Part shown: positions 12,457 through 25,730 of the stretch, piece after piece | Layout of the letters: every line of letters begins with the position of its first letter | How positions within the stretch are numbered: position 1 is the stretch's first letter | Assembly: GCA_005656395.1 (NCBI GenBank) | Contig: SRSI01000013.1 | Location: 372,001-436,000 of the forward strand | Source: Strongyloides papillosus | Lineage: Eukaryota; Nematoda; Chromadorea; Rhabditida; Strongyloididae | DNA: 64,000 bases | Direction: 5' to 3' | Position numbers and translations under genes: made by a program | Notes under the pieces: generated by a model | Told to the model about the DNA's origin: nothing | The model's database searches: none | What the model saw: only the letters and a program-made list of their open reading frames with translations

Positions 12457-14635
12457 CTTATATTAGGAAATATATGTTAAGTAAGAACTTTAAAAAAAAC
12501 AATATTAAATTTGATAAAATTATTACAAAAAAAAACCAAAAAATATCAATTATATAAAATAATATGTACAATTTTAAGTGATGATAAAGATATGTAAGAA
12601 GATATTATAAAATAATATAAATTATTTTTAATATATATCAAAACTTATAATATTTGGTAGAAATTTAAAGTAAATAGAAAATATATATAAATAATTGAGG
12701 AGGGAGTACTTTACAGTTCACAACACCCACAACCCATTGGAAGCATTATATATGTATGTAGTGGAAGATTCTAAGAGTAGGTATTAGTCATCATTATATG
12801 GTAATGGGAAAAGCATCAATCACTTATAGAAATTAATAGAATTGTTGAATGAGAATAGGTAAATCATTGTAATATTATTAATTATAATAAGGAGTTTTTC
12901 TAGTGAGGTGATTATACATTATCTTGCCAATAATATGTTTATTGTAGTTGATAATGAACAATTATAGTAAAAGTTAAACATATAAATATATACCTCAATC
13001 GTCTTTTGTACTATATAGGAAGTAAGGAAAGTTAAATTAAATGAAGAAATATATAAGTTAGCAAACAATAAATTTGTAAAACTAAACAATAAAAGGTGAC
13101 GAAGATTCTTGGAGTGCATTGGTTTGCTTATATATATTAACCAAAAGTTGATTGTCTTTACTATCATAATTTGCAAAAGTTTGTATTGGCAAAACAAAAA
13201 GTTAAATCGTTTTGGTCATTTGACTTTGTCTTCAACAAATTCTATATGCTAACATGATAAGTTAAATCTAAACAAAAGTGAAGTAGTATCATTGGATGGT
13301 ATTCAAAATATATTATTATAATTTCATCCTCCAGTATAATAAAAATAATAATATTATAGATGAAAAATGATTTAAAAATTCTTACAAATGAAAACAAAAA
13401 TATAAATGAATGATAAAGTTTTTAATGATGATATATACATTTTGATTGTAAGTGTTTTTCATAATTTTTAAGTACTTAGAATAATCTTATGTTAATGACA
13501 AATTACAAGTCTACATAAAATATAAAAATATATAATTTTACGTAAAATAAGTAATAAATAGATTATAAAGTTCACTTTTAAAACATCAAAATCTTTATAC
13601 TTCAATGAAAATTAAAAGACTTATATATCAATGATTTTCAAAGTTGATTTAGAATAGGAGAATAAAACTAAGTCAACAATTTAATGTTAACATTAAATTT
13701 TTGGTAACTAAAAATGTGACGTTTCATTACAATATATTAGACAAATGAATTTGTATACATTTGCCTAAAACTGAAAATTTTACACTATGGTAAAAAAATG
13801 TCTTTAAAATCTTATTAAGTATCTTCCGTTTTTTCAACTAAATATAAAAACTAAGGTACAGTTAATATATCTTTAAGTAGAAGGAGGAGGACGATAAGAA
13901 TACTTTTGAACTCAAACATTCATATAAATATTTAAATTTCATTAGAAGAAATAAAAAAAGCTAATAGTGCATACTTGCAAAGTAATTAAGTCTCAATTTT
14001 CAAGTCTTTTTAATCGAAGGAAAATAAAAATTATTTATATAAATATTGTTTGTGTCTAAAGATATGTATTTAAGAATATCATTATATTTTATCAGGTACA
14101 GTTTTTTATATTACATGTTTTCAAGATTATATTGATATAACTTCATCATCCTATTATATAAAAAAAGACAATATTTAATAAAACAATGATTAGTAAATGA
14201 TAAATTATGAAGATTTTCTTCAGTATTTTGTTTAGTAGGAGAAAATATGATTAACATTCAGCAAATACAATTATTCCATCTTAAGATTATTTCTAGTTCC
14301 ACTTTATTCTTCAATTTTATATTTTTTAATAAAAAGTTTAATGAAATATAAATAATAGTGAATCTTTTTTTGAGATTAAAATAAATACATAAAAGAAAAA
14401 TGATAACATAAAAGTGTAAATCAACATAAATCATTGTTTTTTTTATTTTACCTTGTATTTAATTTTCCTACCTATATACAATAGTTTCAAAATGTGTCCT
14501 TTTTTATCTTTTAATTTACAGTACTATATTACATGATGTAATTTAATACTTATATAGATCTTTTATAAAATGGAAGGTTTTTTTTTAATTTTAACAATTA
14601 CTTTTAATCAAATTTTTTTTGTAATAAAAACTTAC
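12457..14635. other. AT-rich intron or intergenic spacer
   Basis: No open frame here looks coding. A TATATA stretch near 12685 and a relatively GC-rich patch at 12700-12790 could belong to the promoter of the SEA-exon transcript, but this is weak. Confidence 0.3.
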
Positions 14636-15167
14636 ATTGTTGTCCACTACTCTCGTTAGCGTCTATTGTTGTAATTGTACTTGTCAAATTGGAAGAATTT
14701 TCATTTATCACAAAAAGTTGTTCTTCATTTATTGTTGGTGTAATTGTTTCATTACTATACATACTTTCAGATACCGTTACGTTCTTATTTAAATTATTAT
14801 TATTAGTATCAATATCAGTAATATTTGTAATTGGATGTGTCAAATTATTTGTACCATAATCAGAAGTATTTGTTATGGCTTCGTGATTATTCTCATGAAC
14901 ATTTTCATCACTCGTTGATTCATTATGAGATATATCATTCGTAATAACTTCTGTTGTAAGAACTAATTCTTCCTCAATAGGAAGTATTGTTGTTGTTTCT
15001 TCAGTACCATTTAAAAGTTCAATTTGTACTATTGAAGAATTTTCTGTATCTTTTGGTGCAGATTTTCCATTAAAATTAAAAAGATCAAATAATTTGAAAG
15101 TATTTATTCCTGTTGTAGTAAATAATAATAGTATTAAAAAATACTTTAAATTGATGGTGATGACCAT
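14636..15167 (-). CDS. Ser/Thr/Asn-rich secreted exon, possible alternative first exon of perlecan
   Basis: An ATG-initiated exon of 177 codons. Residues 1-24 form a clear signal peptide (hydrophobic ILLLFTTTG core). The rest is Thr/Ser/Asn/Glu-rich with about eleven N-glycosylation sequons and no cysteine before the splice site, and it ends NESSGQQ, an acidic Ser-Gly context that could accept a glycosaminoglycan. A near-perfect donor (CAAT/GTAAGT) ends the exon in phase 1. No convincing next exon lies between here and 12456. Phase 1 does not fit the SEA exon, but it fits the LDLa exon at 11962, giving a possible third N-terminus for perlecan that skips SEA. It could equally be the first exon of an unrelated mucin-like gene whose second exon I failed to find. 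Confidence 0.55.
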
Positions 15168-18100
15168 CTTTTATTAATTATAAAAATCCTAAGAGTTGTT
15201 TGAAAAATATATGATATTCTGAAAGGGTATGAAAAAAATTTAAAAAAAAGTGAATTGATACTATTGGTAGTTGAAATAATTAAAAATGATAATAAACTCG
15301 ATGAATGTTTAAATAATTTATATTATTTAAATATAAATAAAAATTAGTAAAAATGAAAATTGTTTAATAACAAGGTAGAAGGACATTGGCAAAAATTCAT
15401 TAATCTTTATTAGTAAAATATAGAGGTAAAGAAAAATGTATGTGAAAATAGTTAAAAATGTCATTAAATATGACTTTTTATTGTCCTTTATGATTAAAAA
15501 TGGTATCATAATGAACTTGAAATTTGATAAAGATATTCTCAAAGAATGTATAAATAGGAACATTATATATTTTACATATTGCGCATACATTATCTTATAA
15601 GGCCGCAATCAAAATGAAAACATTATAAGATATGTAGATGAAGATATGATTGTGTTCACCTTTATCAAAATACTCTAATTCGTAAAGTAATGCAAAATAA
15701 AATGTTTCTCGCCTTTTAAGGAAATATTATCATGGCATTTATTAATGTTACCCAATTATGATTGAATATTAACGAATCATCCAATAGTTTGTGAAATATT
15801 TAATAAATTAGTACATAGTGATAAAAACAACAAAGAAATTAGATATTGTACAAAATAGAATATCAGTTATTCCTTTGAAGGTATAATAGTCTCTATTATT
15901 ATTATCATTAAATACAGAAAAAATTAGATAACTTTTAACCATCAATGATCTTAGATAAATTGAGGGTGGATTATATAATATATTAAATGAACTTTATAAT
16001 AATGACAAATTAAACAGTTATTATGAAATTGATCATGTTATGTTGCTAAATTGTGTAATGAATCAAACATTTTATAATATAACATAAATATAAATAATAA
16101 ATCATTCTTAATCATCTATAAACATTGTCATTTTTTTGTAATCTTAAAAATATAAAAGAAAGATGCCTATCATGAAAAGATAAATGACTGTGAAAGATAA
16201 CTCTTCAAAAGTAAATATTTTTACATTTTATTACATGTCAACTAAAACAATTACATTTTATTTATAAAATAATTTATAATTTTTAGTAAAAATTTTAATA
16301 TTTATTAGATATATTTTAGATGTCGTTACAAATAACGATAAAGGTAAATGATCTATTGGACAAGCTTTCATCATAGTATGAAATTGCTAATGACGGTAAT
16401 ATAATTAATTGCAATGGATCAACTTTATATAATTGTTTAAAGGTGCATTTTAAAGTTTATAACACAATTACTAGCACTATAGCGGTTAATAACAAGGATA
16501 AGAAACAGCCATTTGAAATTCATTAACAATTACCTTCTTTCTAACACAATTTAAATTATATTTATTATGAAAGTATTAAAAAATATTAAAATTTTGTCAA
16601 CTTTTCTTATCAAATGCCAATCTTAATGTAAAAGTAATAATATTTATTATATTTCTAAATTTAATCATAAATTATAACACCTTCTATTTTAACACATTTG
16701 TGTAATGTATAGTAAAAATATTTGTGATAAAATGAAAAGAATTTTATTGTAAAAATATTATTAACTACACAAAACTTATAAGCTTAAAGGTTTTAGTGTA
16801 AAAAAACACATTTTTGTTATATTTACAAAAAATAAAGATATTCATCAGCATGATCATGAAGCATTTTTTTAATAAATGAATCCAAAATTTCATATTTGTT
16901 ACATTTTAATGAGATAATATAGAGCAAAAAATGTAGGATTTATAAAAATCTTCAATTTGAATACATACTAACATCATATTAAATTTTCATATTATAAGGA
17001 TTGATAAATGTATTGTAAGAAATTTGCTTAAGTAAAAATAATGTTATTTTTTATCTGGCAAAATCAATAATTTTTAAAAAAATAATAATATTTAATTAAA
17101 ATTAAAAAAATTTTATTTTAATAATCTGCAAAAAATCATACAATTTTATTTAAATATATGCTAAAGTTAGCTTTATCCCTAATTTCTTCATTTTTTGTTG
17201 ATATAAATAACAAAGGAATATGTTATTTTTTGAAGGTAAGATTAAAAAGTAATTTATTATTTTCAATTATATTAAGTACTTGTCTCCTCCTCTAAGGTAT
17301 TTTTATATTTAAAATTTAATTTTCTTGTATGTTAGCGTATTTTTTTCAGCTAATAAAGTTAAGGTCTTCTAATTTTAAAATGCTAAAAAAATTTTTTTTA
17401 CTTAAAAGTTGTAAGCACTTTACGCATACTGCTAAAACTATCGTTATTATATGTTTAACTTTTTATTAAACAGATTATTTCAGTACATATTACTTCTTTA
17501 AAATTATTAAAATATTTCAAATAAAAATTTATAGTCTATAATGTGACTTCATCAAAAGTACATTTTTTGTAAGTTAGTCGGTATTTAATAATACAGTTGA
17601 AAGTTCTTTGTTGTAATGAAAATTATTTATTTTTAAATTCAATTAATATTTCCTTTTTAACTAGAATTATTATAAGCAAATAAATATAAACATGTTAATT
17701 GTTTTTAGCCTTAATAAATTAAGTGATTTTTACTACACCTTTTTAAACAATAATATTTAATAAGTACTAAAAATGTAAAATATATCAATTTAGTTGACGT
17801 TATCTTCATAGAAAAAATAAAAAATCTTTCTATATTTATTTGTTAAAATGTTAGTAAGAAAAAAAACAATCTCTGTTTATAAATTATGAATTTGATATTT
17901 TATTGTTAAACATTTATTTTCTAAAAAACTCTTATGTCTCATTATAGTTACCTACAAAATTTTTTTATTAATTTGATCGTTAGAAGACTTTATTAAAAAC
18001 TTCCTTTGACGTCATATAATATTCTAAAGAAACTTGATGAGTGTAAATTGTAAGATATATTAAATATAAAAAGTGTCATGGAAATAATTTTAATATTACA

Positions 18101-18321
18101 ATTCAATTTCTTTTTCAAATTAATGTAATTTTACATAATATTTTATTTATTATATATATTTAGTATTCAAGTGATTTTAATAAAATTTTATTACTATTAT
18201 TTGTATACAGTTTTTATTCATTTAATATTCTTTGACTTTTTTCAATTACAGGCTAATATTTGTTTCAATAAAAAATATTTTACTGTACTTTTTTTTTATT
18301 ATTTTTTTATGTCATTTTAAA
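15168..18321. other. Intergenic spacer
   Basis: Extremely AT-rich DNA between divergently transcribed genes. Long A and T runs and no frame with coding character; I see nothing to annotate. Confidence 0.4.
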
Positions 18322-19152
18322 ATGCATCTCCATAAAACCCTTTTAATATGTTTCTTGTTATACCATTTTAATTTTATTGTCAATTGTCATAAGAATACAA
18401 ATGATCATACAGTAGGTTATCTTTTTTTATTATATTAAAATAACATTTACACTTTTTTCCTTTATTAGACTCATTTACAAAAGCCATACATTTCTGTGGA
18501 TGTAATAGATGCTAATGAAAATAAGAAAAATAATCAAAATATTTTAAACAAACCTATCGTCAAACGGAAATTTACTGAGGAAGATTTTAGAAATATGAAT
18601 AACCAATATGCTTTAGAGCAAAGTAATGAACAAATTATAAAAGATCTTACTGAGGACGTTTTTGATATGTCTCATCCTGTATATGGTGGTGATCGACCAT
18701 CGGGTTAGTAATACATGTAAAAAATAATAAACTTTTATAGCATGTGAAAAAAGAAATTCATACTTTTGTCCGAGTAGAAAAAATTCTCATGATGACTGGA
18801 AATGCATAAAACTAGAAGATTTATGTGACAGTCATCCAGATTGCCCAAATTATGAGGATGAAAATCCTACAATTTGCATGTTTCATGTTTTGGTAACTAA
18901 TTTGTTCTTCGTTTTCTCCCTTTATAAATACTTTGTTTTTTTAGCTTAAAAATCAATTTCAAACTTTTGCTAAAGTTATAAAGAGTACTTTAGAAAATAT
19001 TCGAGAAAAGGAATGACGCAGATTGGGATAAATTGCCTCAACTACCGCAAAACAGGGGAAGATGCTTTTTAAATATTACAGGATCAAAACGTTTTATTTT
19101 GAATGGAGTTCATTATGCAATACAATTGTATCTTCTATTTTGTGTCCAATAA
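18322..19152 (+). CDS. Small secreted LDLa-domain protein, frame broken near its C-terminus
   Basis: Exons 18322-18411, 18469-18703, 18741-18892 and 18945 onward, phases 0, 1, 0. Residues 1-23 are a signal peptide. A dibasic site (PIVKRKF) follows, then one LDLa-like module with six cysteines (CEKR, FCPS, WKC, LCDSHPDCPNYEDEN, ICMF). In frame the last exon stops at 19014-19016 (REKE then TGA). One base further over, the frame reads DWDKLPQLPQNRGRCFLN and stays open 46 codons to a TAA at 19150-19152, so a single-base insertion at 19008-19012 (AAAAGG) probably broke it. The layout (signal peptide, dibasic site, single LDLa) recalls invertebrate LDLa-bearing prohormones, but I do not recognise an orthologue. 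Confidence 0.65.
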
Positions 19153-19846
19153 GTTTTTATGTTACTTACTAACAATTAATTTAAAAAATAATATTGTTAT
19201 ATTACGTCAGTAAAACATTAAAACATTCATTTATTAAATTACAAAACATTTTGAAATAATATAATTTTTTCTTGATGATAAACATTATTATTGTAAATTT
19301 TTATGTTATATATTTTCCATCCCAAAATAAAATTCTATATATAAAAAAAATAAAAATATTCAGGAAGGTGGTATTTCATTTTACTTAGTGAAAATATTAT
19401 GTGTTGAAAGGAAAAAACATAATAATTAGGTTATTTAAATTAAATATGTTTTATATAATACTTGTGATATTTAATCTTTAAAGTTAAAAGATAAAAGAAA
19501 ATCTTTTGATAAAATTAGAAAGCAAGCCATAATGTATCTATACAACAATAATACGATAGGGTCATTATTATTTGACTAACAATAAATGTACCTATAAAAT
19601 CATTAGAATTAGTATTGGACCAATTGCCATTTTGTCTCAGAACACCTTCCTCTCTTTTATAAATTATTTGTAATTGATTGATTGATAGCACATACATATT
19701 ACACACAACTTTAACTCAGCAAAATTAAATTTATCTCTGTGGTTATATAAATTTAAATATTTTCTATATCTTAATATTAATTCTTAAAATTTATCATCTT
19801 ATCTTTATGGAATGATAATATCTATTATTTAATTTGTTTAATAAAA
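19153..19846. other. Intergenic spacer
   Basis: AT-rich spacer between the LDLa gene and the tetraspanin. An AATAAA near 19326 could end the LDLa transcript. The 63-codon minus-strand frame at 19515-19706 has no supporting feature. Confidence 0.4.
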
Positions 19847-21498
19847 ATGTCAAGGAAAACAGCTTTAAGAAGTTGTATGCTTGTATATAATATTGTATTT
19901 TGGGTAAGAAATAAATAAAATTTTTTTACTAAATAAACTACGGAATTTTTTCTTAAAGTTAAGCGGTTGTGCTCTAATATTTCTTGGACTGTGGATGATA
20001 TTAGATCCTAGAAGAAATTATATATTAGATTTAGTTGATTTCTCTGAAGATGATCCGTTACTTCGTTTTGCTTCATACACGGCAATTGTCAGTGGTATAA
20101 TAACTATTTTTGTTGGTTTTATGTCATGTTGTGGAGCAATACAAGCTGAAAGGTGTATGATATTAACCTTTATTATATTTATTTTACTATTATTCTTTGC
20201 GGAATTAACTATTGGTGTTTTGGGAGTTTTATATAAAGAAAAGGTTAGATATACGGGAATAACATATATATATTGAATGATAAAAAAATATCTGTTGAAT
20301 GATTGTTTTTGTATGATTAAATTTTTTATAGTTTTCAGGAGATAGAATGCGTACTTACATAACAAATATGTCCCATAATCGTTATTATCGAGATAAATGG
20401 GTTACACCATTACTTGATACAATACAATTTTATGTAAGTCTTAAATGTTATCTTTTACAACAGAATGATCGCTCGTTCAGAACTACTAATATCTATTATT
20501 GTAATATTATATAGATTTACCATAATATTTAGATATTGTCGAAACAATATAAAGTGCATATGAAATACTTAATAAATAAAAGGTACGGAATTGATAAAAC
20601 TAATTATCAAAATTATAAAATAACAGAATTAATAGACAAAATTCAACTTAATGTAGGTATTTTACAATGTATTTTTAAATAAATATTATTTAATATATCT
20701 TAGCTTGGATGTTGTGGAATAGATAGTCGTGATGATTGGAATATAACAGAGTGGAGGAAAAATCAAATAAATGGTGATGATATGAATTATTTTGATTCAA
20801 ATAGTTGGCGTTATCAAAGAATAAAAAGAAGGATTTCTAGCAAAATATTTTTAGTACCGATTTCATGCTGTAAAGGGAGAAGTCACATATTATCTCAATT
20901 TATACCAAAAAGTTATACGAGATGCCAAAGCTCAAATCATCCAAATTGGATTCATACGATGGTTTGTTTTGAAAAAAATATATGCAAAAATTATGACTAA
21001 CTTAATAAACAAAGTTGCTTGCGATCATCCTGGTGTTTTTTTTCTTAATTTTAATACTTTTTGTAACTAACATTAAATTTTTAGCAAGAATGTTGTGGTG
21101 GTGAGGGTCCTAAGGATTATGAATACTCATTTTGGTATATTACTAACACAGAAAGAGGAACGAGATCATTTGTTCCATATTCATGTTGCAAACAATCTCA
21201 AGATGGTCGTGCATGGCATTTAATAGCTACTGATCCTATGTGTATTACATATTCTTATTTTTCACAACCATTTAATAATTCCATACACACTGAGGTTTTT
21301 ATTGAAATTACTAATTTAAATATATAAAAATTCCTTTCTTTTCAGGGATGTCATAAAAAATTGAAAAATTGGTTTGATGAACAGTCTATTATTTTTATGG
21401 CAATAGGATTTTGTTTTGCTGGATTGCAAATGATTGGTCTCATTATAGCCACAGTACTATGGCATAATTTAGATGATTATAGATTTATACAAGCTTAA
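19847..21498 (+). CDS. Tetraspanin with duplicated alternative exons
   Basis: Four-span membrane protein. Exons: 19847-19903, 19959-20243, then 20332-20433 or 20533-20652, then 20704-20961 or 21085-21294, then 21346-21498; every junction is phase 0. Exons 1-2 hold TM1 (NIVFWLSGCALIFLGLWMIL), TM2 (ending FVGFMSCCGAIQAERC) and TM3. The large loop has the CCG and P-x-S-CC signatures, followed by TM4 and a short tail ending DYRFIQA. The third and fourth exons each occur twice: two versions end in DTIQFY or DKIQLN, and two carry CCGIDSRDD...PISCC or CCGGEGPKD...PYSCC. A normal tetraspanin uses one of each, so mutually exclusive splicing is likely. AATAAA signals lie at 21518 and 21536. Which family member it is I cannot say. 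Confidence 0.85.
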
Positions 21499-24315
21499 AA
21501 TTAAATAATTTTTATTTAATAAAATTGTTCTATGAAATAAAAGTTATATATTGCATTTTATTTGTTGTAATAATGATATAACATAAAATATTAAACAGGA
21601 ATTAAATAAATATGTTTTTTTTCATGTCTTTTCTTATTTTATAGGAAATGATGTTTATAGTTATAGCTATGTATCATTTGACGTAAACATAGGATGATTA
21701 CCTGATAAACTACTTATTTATAACCAATGAAAATTATAAATTCATTATAACTTATTTAAAAAAAGTATCAACTAAATAAGTCATGTTAATTGGGATTAAT
21801 GAGGTTAGAATTCACTCAAAATAATATAGATAATGTCGCTGATTTAAAAAGTGTTTAATAATTTAACAGATTGTTATTAAGAATTAAAAATATATCATCC
21901 TTAAATCCTCTAAAGACGTAACTAATCACTTTTTAATAATTTTGTTTTATTTGAATAGTTATGGAATTAGGTAAAATAAACCGTGTATTATAAAAAAGCC
22001 AAGCATTTCTAATTTTTATGTAATAATAAAAATATGTTTTTTTCAAAAATTAATTCCTGAAGACGATTATAAAATAATTGCATTGGATCATCTCTTTGGT
22101 CATAATGCATATGAAAAATATTTTTTAATACAAAAAGCTAATGACTAAAATTTGTATCTATATATAAAAAAATTTATTAAGGGGTTTATTTTAAAGGTTA
22201 AAAATCTCTTTTTAATTATTATTAAAATTAAAAGAACAATTTTTAATTAATAAAATTAGAAAATAAATAGTTACATAATTTTTTATTTTATTATATTAAA
22301 AATTATTAACTCAAATATTATATCTTCAAGAAATTCACATATATTGAGATGGGAAAAAAAAGAAAAAAATTTTATTAAAAAGTAGAGTAAATAAGACAAA
22401 AGGTGGACTATTTGAACAAAATATTTACCAGCTAATGAAAAAAATTGGCAATATATTAGGAGGGAAAGACAAATATTTCATTTTGTAGGCAAATAAAGAA
22501 GTTTTTGTCAGTAAATTATCATTTTGATAAATGCTATAGTAAAATAAGAAAAATTAGAATTTATATTTGAGAACTATTTTTAATTACCATAAGAAATTGC
22601 ATTACATTCCTAATGATTCTTTTTATCATTTTTGTAACATTTTAAAAATTATAAATCTATTTAATAAATGATATTTCTAAAGACGATTGGTTTAAGTTTA
22701 ATCTTCTTACATAAGAGAGTTAAAGAATTCTAACATCTCAAACTATGATAAAGTATTTTATCATATATAGTATTTATGATAAGACAAATAGTAAGACACT
22801 AAAATATTTGTGATTTTCCCTAAAACAGGAAATATGTATGCAAAAAATTATTTAAATTCCAATTAAATAGTATTTAACTTTATTTGGTCATCATTTTATT
22901 AAATCATTTGTAAACTTTATAACGTATACCTTCATTCATATTCTATTAAATTTCTATGAAAACGTTTAATCTTTTTCTTTTGTTCTTTGAAATGTATCTT
23001 TAAAATTTAATAGTAAAAATCATTCTTAAAACGACAGAATAATCATTTGACATTGTAAATAAAACCATATGGTAAGAAATCAAATTAAAAATTTTTACTT
23101 GTTAAATTGATACAATCTTTATGGCTTTTTTGAAGTATTGTTAAATAACCTATTATATTTTTAAAAAAAGTTTCATAAAATTTTTATAATATTAAAAAGT
23201 AATAAAAAAAACTAGATTTATTTAACTAAAACTGTTCAAAAGTTTATTTCTTAATAAAAAATACACATTTTAATTTTTCTAGAGGGATTTTATTTTTTCT
23301 ATAACTTTTTTTCTATAAGGAATTATAAAACATTATTCATATTGTTGTGAACGAGAAATAAGATATCAAAGATATAACATCATTATTTCATTTAATAATT
23401 TCCTCAAAATCGACAATTTATCTGTCGTATGTCATAATTCTTATATTGACCAAATTAATATTTGAAACATAAGTTAATTCCGCTATCGTCATCCCTTTTT
23501 CTTTAGTATTTCACATTTTTTGGTGATATCATCACCCATTATTGATGAAAAATTAATTATTTTTGTTTAATTATTAATAAATTAAGAGAAACACAAGTAT
23601 ATTATATACTTTGTTTTTATATTCTCATGAAATGTCTTTCAATTATTGTTATTTGAAGTTGTATGTGTATATTAACAACACCCAAAATGTCATTACAAGC
23701 GTTTTCCTAAATTCTATTATTTGAATTTTTATTATTCTTTTATAAAATCTAAATATTTGCCTTGATGTATTTCAACAATTTTCATGTTTACTTATTGTCA
23801 TTGTCCTGCTACAATCTTTTTTAATATTTTAAGTAATAAGAGCTATTTGATTCTTTTACGTCATTTTCTTAAAATTCATTAAATACATCAAACTGTAATA
23901 GTGTAAAGTAAATGTTATTTATTACATTTTTGGTATAAAAATTTCATTTTAATTGTTTTCTTCCATTTGCATTCCAAAAAATTAAAATAATGGTTATTAT
24001 AGTATTCCTTTTATATTTACATGTTGAGTGATCATGATATATAAATTTAAAAAGGTCAAAATATTTTATCTTATTAAAAAAATTACATTGTTTCTTTTAT
24101 ATAATTAGCCCTACTATTTTAAAACTTCCGAGGCTTTTTGCTATAATTTTTACTCCCAATTGTTAGTTAAATTTTAGCTATCCAGACAAATCCTCAATTT
24201 TACATTTTGTATAGAAAAAATATTTCTTAAAAACTAATCATTTACATATGTTTTAGAAATAAAAAAATATTTTAAATTAAAATGAAAATTTTATAATACT
24301 GTGTACTAATTAAGT
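21499..24315. other. Intergenic spacer
   Basis: About 2.8 kb of very AT-rich DNA between the tetraspanin 3' end and the receptor. No coding-like frame, RNA gene or clear repeat seen. Confidence 0.4.
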
Positions 24316-25730
24316 ATGAATTACCATTCATTTTGTTCTAATATTATTTCAAATGAGACAGTTAAAGTTTACCATGAATTGGAGAGTGTGAAAATAACAT
24401 TTAAAAATTCAGTTGTAAGTTTACTTTTTTTTCGTCTTTTTATTACTATCATACTTTTAGATTACATTATGTTGTTTAGGCATTTTTGGATCTATTCTTA
24501 ATATATTTACTTTAAGAAGTCCATCTCTTCAAACTGTCCCTTTTATGTATATCCGATCATTAGCACTATTTGATTTGGTAAGAGTAAAATTAAATTATTT
24601 TCTATAATTCATTCCTTTAGATTGCTTTAAGTGCTGTTCTTGTTCATTTTGTCATTAAAAGCATAAAACATCCAAGTGTAGTAAATAATTTTTATAGATC
24701 TCATATGGAAGATGTTATTATAAATTCGTTTTTTGCTGCCGGTCTTTATTGTGCTGTTATGCTGTCCATTGAACGATATTCATTAATTACCAATCCATAC
24801 AAACAACGACTTTTTAAACCGGAAAAGAATGCTGTTTTAAAAATATTATCTGTATTGTTGTTTGCATTTTTATTACATTTTCCAATAGCATTCCAACATT
24901 CAATCAAGTATGATTCAATGGGTAATTATATAAAAGGAAATAACCAAGAATTGCTTTGTCAAGAACCTCATTGGATGATATTTACATATTATAAAATTGG
25001 TAGAGAATTTATCCGAGGAGGATGCGTTATTGTTTTAATAGCACTTAATATGATAATCGCAGGAAAATTAAAAATTGTTCAAAGGAATCGAGAAGATTTA
25101 GTTAAGAGAAGCAGTAATGTAGGGATAGTATTATGTACAAATTCATCTTTTGCTGGTAATAATAATGGTTCTGTATGTGAGATTAATAAAAAAAGAGAAT
25201 TATCACCGTTAATAAAATCGTTTGTTGAAAGAAAAGTAACAACGTTAATGTTTGCTATCTGTTTAATATATGCATTAGGTAATTTACCTCAAATGGCTGT
25301 AATGCTTTTGCAAAACGAGCAAATGGAAACGCAATATTCATTCCAGGTATTTCGATATATTGCAAATTCAATGGAAGTACTTAATCATTGTCTCAATTTT
25401 TATATATTTTGTGTTGCATCCAGTGAATTTAAACGAGCATTTCTAAATCATTGTCTTGGTATAAGAGAAATTTGTAAAAAATTTCCCTTATGCAAGTCAT
25501 TTTTTAAAACGCAATGTTATCTAAATTCAACCACAAATATTCCTGATATTGTCACAACAAGTCCGGATATTCGTATTGGTTATATAAAAGAACATTGTAA
25601 ACTCATTGATGAAAGTTCCTGCCAATTGACGATTAAAAGTGACCAAGATAATATTGAAGGAACGAAAAATCTCATCGTTTATTCTAAAAATAACAATTTT
25701 TGTACAAATAATCATGAAGATACCCTATAA
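24316..25730 (+). CDS. Class A (rhodopsin-type) peptide G-protein-coupled receptor
   Basis: Exons 24316-24414, 24461-24577 and 24621-25730, all phase 0, about 441 residues. The N-terminus is short with two NxS/T sequons. TM1 is ITLCCLGIFGSILNIF with the expected G-N-like motif; TM3 ends in SIERYSLI, an ERY version of the DRY motif; TM6 lies in VTTLMFAICLIYALGNLPQM and TM7 in NHCLNFYIFCVASSEFKRAF, the form seen in nematode FMRFamide-type receptors. The tail is about 100 residues with several Cys and Ser/Thr. It would act at the plasma membrane of neurons or muscle as a neuropeptide receptor; the ligand cannot be read from sequence. Exon 2 must start at 24461: the closer AG at 24480 gives a stop. 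Confidence 0.8.

Noticed and set aside
12919..13197. 92-codon minus-strand frame
   Set aside because: Phe/Ile/Tyr-rich composition expected of random AT-rich DNA, no signal or motif, no splice context.
15327..15608. 93-codon minus-strand hydrophobic frame
   Set aside because: Composition only reflects ATT/TTT codons; not linked to any exon.
20782..21000. Reading of the tetraspanin loop exon through to a stop at 21000
   Set aside because: The frame beyond 20961 reads through a donor-like GTTTGT; the phase-0 splice gives a normal tetraspanin, though this donor is weak.
24480..24577. Acceptor at 24480 for the receptor's second exon
   Set aside because: Gives a stop codon or the wrong phase; the upstream acceptor at 24460 restores TM1.
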